Below, in pieces: positions 23,886 to 32,945 of a stretch of DNA of 64,000 bases. The translations under genes were made by a program, and so were the position numbers. The stretch covers positions 186,001 through 250,000 of the forward strand of contig NZ_PXZM01000023.1 of the NCBI RefSeq assembly GCF_003013395.1, given 5' to 3'. Source of the stretch: Brevibacillus fortis. Its GTDB lineage: Bacteria > Bacillota > Bacilli > Brevibacillales > Brevibacillaceae. Numbering within the stretch: the stretch's first letter is position 1; the number at the start of each line of letters is the position of its first letter. The notes below the pieces were generated by a model, which was given only the letters and a program-made list of their open reading frames with translations, was not told where the DNA came from and ran no database searches.

Positions 23886-25335
23886 CGAGGAGCGGCAAAT
23901 CAGAGAGGCGCTCACGAAAGTAGCGGAAGCTGTCGAGATACCGGAATTTCAAATGCCAGGGAAAGACTCCTCCTCGCAAGTGGCAAGGCTACCGTTTTTC
24001 CGTCAGAAAAAATGGAAATCAATTGCAATCGCTTCGGCAGTGGTTGTCACTCTGCTCACAAGCATGCAGGTATCCCCGTCGTTTGCAGCCTATGTCCAAT
24101 CGATCTTTGAACAGTACGGAGGAGGGCTGCAACAGGCCGCTAGACAAGGCTTTTCCGAATCACCGAATCTGTCCGTTACGGATCAGGGGCTGACCTTGGA
24201 GGTAAAAGAAGTGATTGCTGATCCCGTTCAGGTGACTGCTGCTCTGGTGATTAAGCAGTCGGATGGCAAGGTGTTGAACTCTGAATTGCTGCTAGGTGAA
24301 AACTCCCATTTAAATGAAATTGAACTGTTAGACGGAAACGGTGAGGTGATGTCAAGCGGCTGGGGAGCATCCTTTGACAAAACAGTCGGATTCATCGGAT
24401 TTACTCTTGGGAGGAAGGAACAAGAGCCGATTCCAAAAACACTGTCCATTCATTTCAAGGAAATAGGCGGCACAAAAGGAAGCTGGAAGCTGCAAGTGCC
24501 GATTACGATGGCAAAAACGGCTGCCGCAACGACTGAGCTGCCTGTCAATCAAACACATACGACGAAGCAAGGGTTAAAGCTGACCGTTCACAAGTTAATT
24601 AACACGCCAACAACTACCCGCATCCAACTGGAGACACAGTGGACAGACTCCGCTAAAAAACAGATAGAACAAGAAGCGAGGAAACTGGCAGGAAAGACTG
24701 CGGCCCCCGACTACGCTCCATTTGTCCCGTATCAACAATATTCATTGACCTATCATTACGAGGCGGCAGATGGCAGTAAGAGAGAAGCAGAGAAGCTGGA
24801 GTTTGCCAATTCCATTGACCGGTACGGACATTTCCGCTGGATATGGGATTACGATCCGTTAGAAAAAGGCAAACCAGTGACACTCGTCATTGACAGTCTC
24901 TACAGGGCTGAGCCGTACGATATGAGCGTGACATTCAATCCGGCTGAATTGAGCAAATAGCCATTGGTGAAACAGGTAGGAGAGGATACCATCATCTTAA
25001 AAAACAGCAGGCTGGTAAAAGAAGATGATACGAACAAACAGGCAATCGAACTGGAGATCGAGGTTCTATCGAAAGAAATTACCGAAATTAATCCGGTATG
25101 GTGGGTGCTTCAGAATGAGCAAGGGACAACCTACCGATGGGAAGAAAGTAATCGTAGCTCGGGAAAGCCAGATCAGTTGGGACGCAAGCGAAACACCTTC
25201 ACGCTAGTGATGCACGAGTACAGGAACAGAGAGGTATATGAAACAACCAAGCTCCCAGAGAAGCTCACATTACGTCTAGATGTCGTGACGAAAAAATATC
25301 CCATGGAATGGCGAATCCCGCTTACCAATCAATAA
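23878..25335 (+). pseudogene. Anti-sigma-like membrane protein split by an in-frame TAG
   Basis: The first 360 codons encode a 60-residue cytosolic N-terminus, one membrane segment (IAIASAVVVTLLTSMQV) and a DUF4179-like outer beta domain. A TAG at 24958-24960 interrupts the frame, which then continues without shift from CCA 24961 for 124 codons (VGEDTIILKNSRLVKED; MEWRIPLTNQ), as a DUF5643-like C-terminal domain. No ribosome site precedes the second part. Full length would be about 485 residues, normal for RsgI/DUF4179-type partners. It may be a truncation, a recent nonsense mutation or a readthrough site. The 8-base overlap with the sigma gene indicates coupling. Confidence 0.75.
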
Positions 25336-25340
25336 GGAAG

Positions 25341-25368
25341 AAAACCGCCCCGTACAAAGGGCGGTTTT
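25341..25368. terminator. Bidirectional terminator
   Basis: Perfect 10-bp stem AAAACCGCCC / GGGCGGTTTT between convergent genes. Confidence 0.9.
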
Positions 25369-25374
25369 GCATGT

Positions 25375-26658
25375 TTATTTCGCGACCAACTGCGGCTCTT
25401 TCTGCCCAAGTCGGATCGTCGCTTCATTCGGAAGCCACATGCCTGTGTTCTCGTCACGTCCTTGCAGGACTACCGTAGGTTTTGCTTTGCCCATTTGTTC
25501 GGCACCTTTGGTAATTTGTTGCCCAATTTTGCCGCCCTTGACGCGGTTTACGACGAGCACGAGCTGCACGCTGTCGAGTTCTGTCATCATTTCAAAATCC
25601 CCATTGCTATCGCCCGCGATGAAGATAGGACCATGACCATACTTTTTCACCAATACATCCTGGATCACTACAGTCTTGCCGTGGGCTACCGTGATCGGGT
25701 AGTCAGGCTGGTACACATTCGTGATCAGTCCGTTTTCTGTTTTCAGACGCATGCCGATGATGTTCTCCGCTGGGAGATTGTAGCCATATTTCGGGAGAGT
25801 GGCAAAGACACGAACGACATCCTCCAAGGAGGCCGACACGACATACACGTCGATGCCATTGGCACGCAGCGTGTTCATTAGATTCGCGACTTCTGAGGTG
25901 AGGCGAAGGCCCGTTGTGTGAGATGCTTTCACCACGCCTGTTTTACCTGCCAACGATTTCGGGCTCGTCCAGGTTACTTTTTCAATCGCCATGCCTAGGC
26001 TATGATCATTGGATGCTTCCGCCAACTGTTGCACGTCTTCAACGGTCATGTTCGTGAAGAGGTAGAGGATCCATGGATAGCCAATCGTGTTGCTGTGCGT
26101 ATCGTTGATTGCTTCATACAAGAAAAACAGCTTTGCTTTGAAATCTGCGAATTGCTCTGTTGCTGTCACTTCTTCCAGTGACTTCGTTCCTTTGAGACCT
26201 TGATAATTTTGATATAAGTACGTGTAGTCAGCTACGAGATCAGTCGCGATGGCATCGAGTATGACAGGCTTGCCGTCGACATTTTTATACGAATCGGAAA
26301 ACGGTCCCTCTGGTACATTCGTGCGAATGACCTTCCCGAATTCTTCTGGCGTGAGCTTGTAAGCCAAATGGTTGATCTGATAGACAAACAGCGCTTCTTC
26401 TGTGTCATGCATGATGCTCGTATTATCCCAGTCAAAAACGACATACGGCTTTTTCTTGGCATCATAGTTGGCACTCTTGATGCCGTTTTTCTCAATTAAT
26501 TCATGGACGGCCTGATAAGTAGCAGGTGCCCATTTCCCCTTGTCGAGCATCTGCACGTTGGTGTCTTTGGCCAGAGCTGGCATCTGCATCGCGAGTAGAG
26601 CGACGATCATCAGCATGGTCAGCCACCACGTTTTGTGTTGTGCTTTTCTGTGTGACAT
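25375..26658 (-). CDS. Secreted HAD-family phosphatase
   Basis: A 427-residue exported HAD enzyme: signal peptide (WWLTMLMIVALLAMQMPALA), HAD motif I DWDNTS near residue 74, motif II in VYVVSAS, a lysine in the VIQDVLVKKYG region, and motif IV in IAGDSNGDFEMM. The arrangement resembles phosphorylcholine phosphatase PchP and phosphoserine-phosphatase-like HADs. ATG 26658 is used because AAAAAGGGG lies 9 bases upstream. Two CRE-like boxes and an attenuator-type hairpin precede it. Likely a phosphate-scavenging enzyme outside the membrane; the substrate is not decided by sequence. Confidence 0.82.
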   Translation of the reverse strand: MSHRKAQHKTWWLTMLMIVALLAMQMPALAKDTNVQMLDKGKWAPATYQAVHELIEKNGIKSANYDAKKKPYVVFDWDNTSIMHDTEEALFVYQINHLAYKLTPEEFGKVIRTNVPEGPFSDSYKNVDGKPVILDAIATDLVADYTYLYQNYQGLKGTKSLEEVTATEQFADFKAKLFFLYEAINDTHSNTIGYPWILYLFTNMTVEDVQQLAEASNDHSLGMAIEKVTWTSPKSLAGKTGVVKASHTTGLRLTSEVANLMNTLRANGIDVYVVSASLEDVVRVFATLPKYGYNLPAENIIGMRLKTENGLITNVYQPDYPITVAHGKTVVIQDVLVKKYGHGPIFIAGDSNGDFEMMTELDSVQLVLVVNRVKGGKIGQQITKGAEQMGKAKPTVVLQGRDENTGMWLPNEATIRLGQKEPQLVAK

Positions 26659-26697
26659 TGTTGTCATCCCCTTTTTCTTTTTCTCGATCCCTCCAAA

Positions 26698-26711
26698 TGA
26701 AAACGCTGTCA
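26698..26711. promoter_or_regulatory. CRE box (CcpA site), perfect to consensus
   Basis: TGAAAACGCTGTCA fits the catabolite-response consensus TGWAANCGNTNWCA. It lies 40 bases upstream of the HAD phosphatase start, within its leader. Confidence 0.6.
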
Positions 26712-26729
26712 TTTCCTTTAAAAAGAAAA

Positions 26730-26771
26730 AGGTCTTCCCCACGCCTTTTGCAAAGCGCGGGTAGAAGACCT
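26730..26771 (-). terminator. Leader hairpin (possible attenuator) of the HAD gene
   Basis: AGGTCTTC / GAAGACCT outer stem with an inner GC-rich stem; on the reverse strand it is followed by TTTTTCTTTTT, so it could stop transcription between the promoter and the phosphatase gene. Confidence 0.6.
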
Positions 26772-26777
26772 CATTGT

Positions 26778-26830
26778 CTTAAGCGTTTTCATTTGTATTC
26801 TAATCATACTAAATCTTACAGCAAAAGCAA
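26778..26830 (-). promoter_or_regulatory. HAD gene promoter with second CRE-like box
   Basis: On the reverse strand TTGCTT (26830-26825) and TATGAT (26808-26803) are spaced by 16 bases. TGAAAACGCTTAAG, two bases off the CRE consensus, lies at 26791-26778, over the expected transcription start region, a position for repression. Confidence 0.6.
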
Positions 26831-26951
26831 GAAGATTCCGATAAACATGATAAGGGCAGGACTAACGATCTAATCTAGCGAAGACAGAAGCGTTTGCAAG
26901 AAAAAAGTGGATATAATCTAACCATAAGATAGATGAGAGGATGATGCTCAC

Positions 26952-27896
26952 GTGACATTGATAGAATCCAGCAAAGGCATTTTGATGAATTGCCTGGCAT
27001 TACAAGCGAATGAGACATTTTTGGTGGTGGCCGATGAACGGAAGCGGGACATCGGGGAGGCAATCTGGGAAGCAGGGAAGCAGCTCGGGGCAGAAGCGAT
27101 GCTGATGGTCATGAAGGAGCGGGAAAAGTCAGGACAAGAGCCTCCTACTGCTGTTGCAGCGGCGATGAAGAGCGCAGATGTGGTGGTGTGTGTGACCCAG
27201 CACTCTTTGACGCATACAAAAGCACGAAAAGAAGCGGCGGCAAATGGTACGAGACTGGCTACCATGCCAGCCATTACGGAAGATATGTTCCTTGCTGGAG
27301 CGATTTCTGCCGACTATACACAAGTAAAGGCTCTCACCGAACGTGTGACCGAGATGCTGACCCGGGCAAGTACCGTACGGATCGAAAAAGCGGGCAAATC
27401 ATTGACGTTTTCTATCGACGGCCGCAATGGGGTGCCGAGCACAGGCATGTACGTCAATCCTGGTGAATCGGGCAACTTGCCTTCCGGAGAAGCGTATATC
27501 GCCCCACTGGAAGGGACAGCAGAGGGACAGATCATGGTCGATGGTTCTATCGCTGGTATCGGAAAAATCGATTCGCCCTTGCTGCTGACGGTCCAAAATG
27601 GTCGGATCACAGAGGCAGAAGGAACGGCGGCTGAACGCCTCCTGCAAATGCTCGGTGACCAAGACGGGAGGATGCTGGGTGAATTCGGAATCGGAACGAA
27701 TGATAAGGCGCGTATCACGGGAGTTGTTTTAGAGGACGAAAAGGTGTACGGAACGATCCACGTAGCCTTCGGCAGCAACAATACTTTTGGCGGGACAATT
27801 GTCGCGGGGGTACATATTGATCTGGTTGTCAAAGAGCCGGATGTGTACTTGGACGACAAATGTATCATGAAAAGCGGAAAGCTATTGGAAGCATAG
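26952..27896 (+). CDS. M29-type aminopeptidase
   Basis: A 314-residue metal-dependent aminopeptidase of the thermophilic M29 (AmpS) group. Metal-ligand blocks are visible in order: NLPSGEAYIAPLEG, GEFGIGTNDKA, HVAFGSNNTFGG and HIDLVV. At 314 residues it is shorter than classical M29 enzymes (about 370-410), with an abbreviated N-terminal domain, as in the leucyl aminopeptidase-like subgroup. GTG 26952 is the only start consistent with the domain; its ribosome site is weak. It would trim N-terminal residues from peptides in the cytosol. The cardiolipin synthase gene follows after 79 bases without a terminator. Confidence 0.85.
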   Translation: MTLIESSKGILMNCLALQANETFLVVADERKRDIGEAIWEAGKQLGAEAMLMVMKEREKSGQEPPTAVAAAMKSADVVVCVTQHSLTHTKARKEAAANGTRLATMPAITEDMFLAGAISADYTQVKALTERVTEMLTRASTVRIEKAGKSLTFSIDGRNGVPSTGMYVNPGESGNLPSGEAYIAPLEGTAEGQIMVDGSIAGIGKIDSPLLLTVQNGRITEAEGTAAERLLQMLGDQDGRMLGEFGIGTNDKARITGVVLEDEKVYGTIHVAFGSNNTFGGTIVAGVHIDLVVKEPDVYLDDKCIMKSGKLLEA

Positions 27897-27975
27897 GACA
27901 AACTAGATGGACAGGCAGGATGAATCCCGAAACGAAATGTTGTAAGATGGGAGATATCCTAGAGGTGGATGTGGT

Positions 27976-29427
27976 GTGATCTTGTTGTTCGAACAAATTT
28001 TTGCTCTCATTTCGATAGGCAACCTGATTTTGGCTGCGGTCCTTATTTTTATGGAGAGGCGCAACATTGCAGCAACGTGGGCATGGTTGATGGTTTTGCT
28101 CTTTTTGCCAGGTATCGGGTTTTTCATCTACCTGATTTTTGGACATAAATTAAGCAAAAGAAAGCTGTATCGGCTTCGAGAAGGGGAGTTTTCCCATTTT
28201 CGGGCTGCCGTAGATAGACAAAAGCAACTGCTTGAGCATGGCGATATGCAAGTGAATGACCCTGAGATGGAGCGGCACCGCGACATGATTTACATGAACG
28301 TGGTGAGCGACGGAGCGTATTATACGCAGGATAATAAGATTCGTGTGTTTGCAGAAGGGCATAGTCTGTTTGATCTCATGTTCAAACAGATTGAGGAAGC
28401 ACGGGAGCATGTTCATTTGCTCTACTATATTCTCAATAAAGATGAACTGGGGAAACGTCTCATTCAACTGTTGGCGAAGAAGGCAAAGGAAGGCGTCGAA
28501 GTTCGATTGCTTTATGATGCGGTAGGCTCGTCAGGTATCTCTTCCCGGTTCCTTCGACCATTAGTAGAAGCAGGTGGACAAGTCGCTTCTTTTTTCCCGG
28601 CGAAGATTCCTTTTCTTAATTTTCGGGTCAACTTCCGCAATCACCGCAAGCTGACAATTATCGATGGAAAGATTGGCTATATTGGCGGTTTCAACATTGG
28701 TGATGAGTATTTGGGCAAGGATAAGAAGTTGGGGTATTGGCGCGATACCCATTTGCTGGTCGAAGGGCGAGCCGTGTACATGCTGCAAGCCCGGTTTTTC
28801 TTGGACTGGAATTTGTCTTCGCCCCAACGAATGCAGGAGTCGATATCGTATTTCCCGGAGTTGCGTGAGGACAAGGGAACCATTGGCGTTCAGATCGTAT
28901 CGAGCGGGCCAAATTCGGAGAAACAGCAGATCAAGCACGCCTTTTTAAAGATGATCTATAAGGCACGGAAGAAGATCTACTTGCAGACACCGTATTTTGT
29001 TCCCGATGAGGGTATGCTGACGGCACTGAAAATGGCGGCGATGTCCGGCGTGGATGTGCGGGTAATGGTCCCAGGAAAACCTGATAATTTGATGGTGTTC
29101 TGGGCGACTCATTCTTATCTCGGTGATTTGTTAAAGAGCGGTGTGCGCTGCTTCCTCTACGAAAAAGGCTTTATGCACGCCAAAACAATCGTGGTCGATA
29201 CCCAGCTGTCGTCTGTGGGAACGGCCAATGTGGATATTCGCAGCTTCAAGCTGAATTTCGAGACGAATGCGTTTATGTACGATTCGAAGATGGCAGAGGA
29301 GCTGGAGGAACTGTTTGTCTCCGATCTGGCTGATTGTAGGGAGATCACATTGGGAGAGTATGTGAACCGACCACTGCGTTTACGCTTGTTGGAATCGCTG
29401 ACGCGGCTGTTGTCTCCGCTATTATAA
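27976..29427 (+). CDS. cls: Cardiolipin synthase
   Basis: A 483-residue integral membrane phospholipase D-type enzyme that joins two phosphatidylglycerols to cardiolipin. Two membrane segments at the N-terminus (FEQIFALISIGNLILAAVLI, WAWLMVLLFLPGIGFFIYLI) precede two HKD motifs: NHRKLTIIDGKIGYIGGFN and HAKTIVVDTQLSSVGTANVD. GTG 27976 follows AGAGGTGG. Length and motif spacing match B. subtilis ClsA/YwnE. A hairpin terminator follows. Confidence 0.95.
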   Translation: MILLFEQIFALISIGNLILAAVLIFMERRNIAATWAWLMVLLFLPGIGFFIYLIFGHKLSKRKLYRLREGEFSHFRAAVDRQKQLLEHGDMQVNDPEMERHRDMIYMNVVSDGAYYTQDNKIRVFAEGHSLFDLMFKQIEEAREHVHLLYYILNKDELGKRLIQLLAKKAKEGVEVRLLYDAVGSSGISSRFLRPLVEAGGQVASFFPAKIPFLNFRVNFRNHRKLTIIDGKIGYIGGFNIGDEYLGKDKKLGYWRDTHLLVEGRAVYMLQARFFLDWNLSSPQRMQESISYFPELREDKGTIGVQIVSSGPNSEKQQIKHAFLKMIYKARKKIYLQTPYFVPDEGMLTALKMAAMSGVDVRVMVPGKPDNLMVFWATHSYLGDLLKSGVRCFLYEKGFMHAKTIVVDTQLSSVGTANVDIRSFKLNFETNAFMYDSKMAEELEELFVSDLADCREITLGEYVNRPLRLRLLESLTRLLSPLL

Positions 29428-29450
29428 AAGCAGTACGGGAAAGCAAAAGA

Positions 29451-29495
29451 GGACCTGTTAGCCTATGTGAACAAACACGGGCTGGCAGGTCCTTT
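29451..29495 (+). terminator. Terminator of cls
   Basis: GGACCTGTTAGCC / GGCTGGCAGGTCC stem (two mismatches) followed by a T-rich stretch. The rest of 29496-29688 shows no convincing gene. Confidence 0.75.
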
Positions 29496-29688
29496 ACTGT
29501 TTACGCTTTAGGCCGTACCGAGCGTAACATCCATCTCCGTCAAGTATTGACGGTAAGCGATGCTCGCACGGTCGCATTTTAAGGACAGCTCTACTTGCAT
29601 TTAAACGTCCATGCTTCCGTTGGCGACAAGGTGATCTGCTGTATGTCTTGAAGAAGAAACAAAGGAGTGGGCGGTAGCACTGTACTTG

Positions 29689-30075
29689 TTAGCATGATAT
29701 CAATTCGAAGGACTCGGTTACGACGATGCTTCCTTTGACGGATTGGACCATCGGGCAGTTTTTGCTCGCGGCTTCAATGGCTTTTTGCACTTTTTCTGCT
29801 TTCATGTTTTCTCCCGTAATGATGAAGTGCAGGTGAATTTTTTCAACCCGATTTGCTTCTGCCTCATTGCGCTGAACATCTGCCGTTACCTTCATGTCTG
29901 TGCACGGCATTCTCATCTTGTCCAATACTTTTCGCAAAACGCCGCCACTGCAAACTGCGATGGAAGAGACCAAGAGCTGGTAGGGACGAAAGCCATACTG
30001 TTCATCACCCGATACGTGCAGCTCACCGTAGGACAGTTGAGTGATAAAGCCATTTTCTTTCGCTTGAAATTCCAT
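29689..30075 (-). CDS. OsmC/Ohr family protein
   Basis: A 128-residue OsmC-fold protein of the YhfA-like branch, likely a thiol-dependent hydroperoxide-handling enzyme. GFRPYQLLVSSIAVCSGGVL carries the first conserved cysteine and NCPMVQSVKG the second. ATG 30075 has GGGAGGG 6 bases upstream. It lies behind rocB on the same strand, but a terminator separates them. Confidence 0.88.
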   Translation of the reverse strand: MEFQAKENGFITQLSYGELHVSGDEQYGFRPYQLLVSSIAVCSGGVLRKVLDKMRMPCTDMKVTADVQRNEAEANRVEKIHLHFIITGENMKAEKVQKAIEAASKNCPMVQSVKGSIVVTESFELISC

Positions 30076-30115
30076 GCGTAACCCTCCCGTGAGATTGCTT
30101 TTCTTCATTATAAGG

Positions 30116-30163
30116 AAAAAGGCTCCAGCGCGACAGTAATCTATCGGTACAAGAGCCTTTTGC
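30116..30163 (-). terminator. Terminator of rocB
   Basis: On the reverse strand AAAAGGCTC ... GAGCCTTTTT just after the rocB stop. Confidence 0.75.
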
Positions 30164-30165
30164 AA

Positions 30166-31800
30166 TTATTTCAATGCTTTCCCATTTTGCAAGAGAGACT
30201 GGATGCAACGAGGAAGCATGTCTCTTAACGTATCGAATGCATAGTCCACGTCCAGACGCTCCGTCCACTGATGAGCGTCACGTCCGACTGGACCGAGGTT
30301 CATGACAGGTACATCAAAAGCTTCGAGCTCCTGAAGCGGAATGGAGTAGCCGTTGTCCCATAAAGGCATGTTTGCTACCAATGGCTTCATGGATGCCGCC
30401 GGATATTGAAGTCCGACGTAGCTTAAGTCAGAGATACCGCCAAAGTAGTTTTGTTTGACCAAATTGACCTGGTGCTGATCTCTTGCGTATGCTTTCATCT
30501 CTTCCATCGTTTGTTGGATCAGAGGATGATTGCGCGAGCTGACTGCCGGGTAAAATGGCGGAGCAAAGAACAAGATCATCATCGGCGACAGCTCTTTGCA
30601 CAGAATCGCTAATTGATCCACCAGCTCGATCGTGGTGTCGCGGTCGTCCTTGTCGCCGCGGTTGGCGATAACATCTGCTTCCAGCTGGCGCAACTTTTCT
30701 TCTCCGTACGTTTTCTTCGCGTAGGCATACAGCTCTTCGTAAGTCATGACGGAAATGGACAGATCACGTGGGCTGAACGGCGCGAAGTTGGCAAACTGGC
30801 TCGCGTGCTTCAGGTAGTTTTGCTTCATACTCTCTGCGACATTTCGTGCTGCTTCGAGCAGAGGCTCTACGACATCCTCCATTTGCTTCTCCAGCAGGAA
30901 CAGGTTGAACAGCGTCACAGCGCGGTGCGGGATTTGCACAGAGTACTCTTTTTTCAGATCCTTTTGAATCAGGTTCGTCGGCGGAGGAGAGGCTTCACCT
31001 TCTACGACCTCGCAAAAGGATGTGTTCAGCTCCAGCTCACATGTAATTTGAGAGGCCATGTAATTGCCGTTTAGCCCAGCAAAAGGCTCGCCGACATGTG
31101 TTTCTTTGCCGTAGCAGAGGAAGCCTGGCAGCACTTTTCCGATGGAGCCTGTGTACAAGTACGTATTCGTATCCCCTGGATAGCGGGTAAACATCGGCTC
31201 GGAGTTGAGTACGGTGGTGTAGCTCAGGTCGAACTCTTCGGCGATTTTCAACAGCGCTGGGACCGCTGCCCGCATTCCGACAGAATTCACCTCTTCATCA
31301 GGGACGGTCAGAAGCAAAATGTTGCCGTCGAACTCTCCGGCAATCGCTTGCTCAATCATCGACATGTGCAGCGTCAGTCCGCACTTCATATCCATGGTGC
31401 CACGGCCAAACAGCCAGTTTCCAGTGCGGATATCCTGCTGAACGTCGGCTGGCATATCTGCTTGGTTTTGCTGGAAGAGAGGAGTGAGGGTCTTCGGATC
31501 AAAAGCATGTTTCATCCAAGCACCGTAATCCTCGACATCGACCACATCAAAATGGCTGACGAGAATGACGGTGTCCCGTACCCCTTCTTTTTTAATCAGA
31601 GCAGTAACAAAATGGCGCCCATCCCCGGTCGGATTCGCACGCACATGATCAGGATTGGCTTGATAATAAGGCAGGCTGCGCAGCTGATCCACGACGTAGC
31701 CAGGCAAATCCTTCTCGGCAGATGACCCTGTAATGCTTGGGATGCTTACCAAATTGCACAAGAGATCAACGAGTTGCTCCTTCGTTTGCCATTTTTGCAT
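30166..31800 (-). CDS. rocB: RocB-type M20 peptidase, arginine utilisation
   Basis: A 544-residue M20-family metallohydrolase matching B. subtilis RocB in length and sequence pattern. The opening LVSIPSITGSSAEKDLPGYV, first metal motif SHFDVVD, FGRGTMDMKCG and VPDEEVNSVG (catalytic Glu) are visible. RocB belongs to the arginine/ornithine catabolic regulon, though its exact reaction is not settled. ATG 31800 follows GGAGGCG. The IclR gene lies 58 bases upstream on the same strand, and DDAH and a RocE-type permease diverge from it, which supports an arginine-related role. Confidence 0.9.
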   Translation of the reverse strand: MQKWQTKEQLVDLLCNLVSIPSITGSSAEKDLPGYVVDQLRSLPYYQANPDHVRANPTGDGRHFVTALIKKEGVRDTVILVSHFDVVDVEDYGAWMKHAFDPKTLTPLFQQNQADMPADVQQDIRTGNWLFGRGTMDMKCGLTLHMSMIEQAIAGEFDGNILLLTVPDEEVNSVGMRAAVPALLKIAEEFDLSYTTVLNSEPMFTRYPGDTNTYLYTGSIGKVLPGFLCYGKETHVGEPFAGLNGNYMASQITCELELNTSFCEVVEGEASPPPTNLIQKDLKKEYSVQIPHRAVTLFNLFLLEKQMEDVVEPLLEAARNVAESMKQNYLKHASQFANFAPFSPRDLSISVMTYEELYAYAKKTYGEEKLRQLEADVIANRGDKDDRDTTIELVDQLAILCKELSPMMILFFAPPFYPAVSSRNHPLIQQTMEEMKAYARDQHQVNLVKQNYFGGISDLSYVGLQYPAASMKPLVANMPLWDNGYSIPLQELEAFDVPVMNLGPVGRDAHQWTERLDVDYAFDTLRDMLPRCIQSLLQNGKALK

Positions 31801-31858
31801 TAAAAACGCCTCCGTTTTCCGTATAGTGAAAACTGTTTCCGGTTAGTGGGCAAAAAAA

Positions 31859-32599
31859 TTAAGGTAAGGCGCCGATCTTGTGAGAAATTTCTTTGGCACT
31901 TTGTTGTGTTTGCTCAATTAGTGAGGACAAGAGTTGATCGTTGATCCGATAGCTCGGAACGCCGATACTCAAAGCGCCCATGACTTTTTGGTTAACGCCG
32001 AAGATAGGAGCGGCAATGGATGCAGTGCCCTCGGTTTTCTCACCGTAGCTGACTGCATAGCCGTTTTGTCTGATTTCTGGCAGTCGTTCTAACAGTTCGC
32101 CGCGTTTTTGTGCATTTGGGATTAAAGCGGTCACGTTTTGCTCTGCTTCGGTCGGGTTCATGCTGGCGAGAATCGTTTTGTTTGCCGCACCGATATGCAG
32201 CGGAATACGCTCGCCCAGATTATCCATGCTTCTGACAGACATGGGACCTTCCACTCGTTCGAGTACGATAGCATGAGAGCCTTGCGGAATGTTCAGATAG
32301 ACCGTTTCTCGTACATCTGCTGCCAATTGTTCCATGACAGCTCGGGCGACAGCGCGCATATCCATCTTGTCCAGGATGCGCAGCCCGATTTCCATCCATA
32401 AATAGCCGACCTTGTACTGCTTGCTCTCAGGAACCTGGAGGATGAGTCCATGCTTGATGAGGCTGCTTATTAAACGGTGTACCGTACTCAGTGGTAGGTT
32501 CGTTTGTTCAGCAATTTCCGAGATGGACCAATGCTGCCTGTTTGGGTCTGATACCAGGACGGAGATGATGCTCATCGCCCGGTCAATCGATTGTACCAA
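31859..32599 (-). CDS. IclR-family transcriptional regulator
   Basis: A 246-residue IclR regulator: winged HTH at residues 8-65 (WSISEIAEQTNLPLSTVHRL) and an effector-binding GAF-like domain from about 80 (IPLHIGAANKTILA, GTASIAAPIFG, GALSIGVPSYRI). TTG 32599 sits 4-5 bases after AGGAGGTAACC. It stands between rocB (same strand) and the divergent DDAH-permease pair, and an IclR-type palindrome lies in the divergent gap at 32782. Probably controls this arginine-related module. Confidence 0.9.
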   Translation of the reverse strand: MVQSIDRAMSIISVLVSDPNRQHWSISEIAEQTNLPLSTVHRLISSLIKHGLILQVPESKQYKVGYLWMEIGLRILDKMDMRAVARAVMEQLAADVRETVYLNIPQGSHAIVLERVEGPMSVRSMDNLGERIPLHIGAANKTILASMNPTEAEQNVTALIPNAQKRGELLERLPEIRQNGYAVSYGEKTEGTASIAAPIFGVNQKVMGALSIGVPSYRINDQLLSSLIEQTQQSAKEISHKIGALP

Positions 32600-32723
32600 C
32601 GTAGGTTACCTCCTGGCCTTGTTGCATAGTGACTGCTCATCGAATGTCACGCCAGCTTAATATGACCTCAATCTATCAGAATTTTTCAGCCGAATCAATA
32701 TAATTTAGACTAGATAAAACTTG

Positions 32724-32752
32724 TTGACAAAAAATTTGAAACTATTTTACAT
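32724..32752 (+). promoter_or_regulatory. Sigma-A promoter ahead of ddaH
   Basis: Consensus TTGACA and TTACAT with a 17-base spacer. Confidence 0.7.
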
Positions 32753-32781
32753 TAAGAGTGTAATTTTGTATGGCAGAAGCG

Positions 32782-32798
32782 ATTCCACAATGCGGAAT
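32782..32798. promoter_or_regulatory. Probable IclR operator
   Basis: ATTCCACAATGCGGAAT is an almost perfect palindrome of the TTCCRCA-type used by IclR regulators. It lies about 30 bases downstream of the ddaH promoter -10, a repressing position. The remaining 32799-32945 is leader; a TGAG/CTCA hairpin at 32803-32817 is the only other structure seen. Confidence 0.6.
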
Positions 32799-32945
32799 AT
32801 TTCTGAGTGATTGCTCAGAGGAGAATGAATGCAACATGGTGGCGAAGAACATGCAAAAGTAGCAGAAGAGGAAGCGTTTACATGCTTGTTTCTCGTCGCC
32901 TAATGTAAAAAGTAAGATTCGAAAACAGAAGGGAGATCTATCATC

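Noticed and set aside
29508-29600. 30-codon reverse frame between cls and the OsmC gene
   Set aside because: It starts right after an in-frame stop with no ribosome site; at most a relic.
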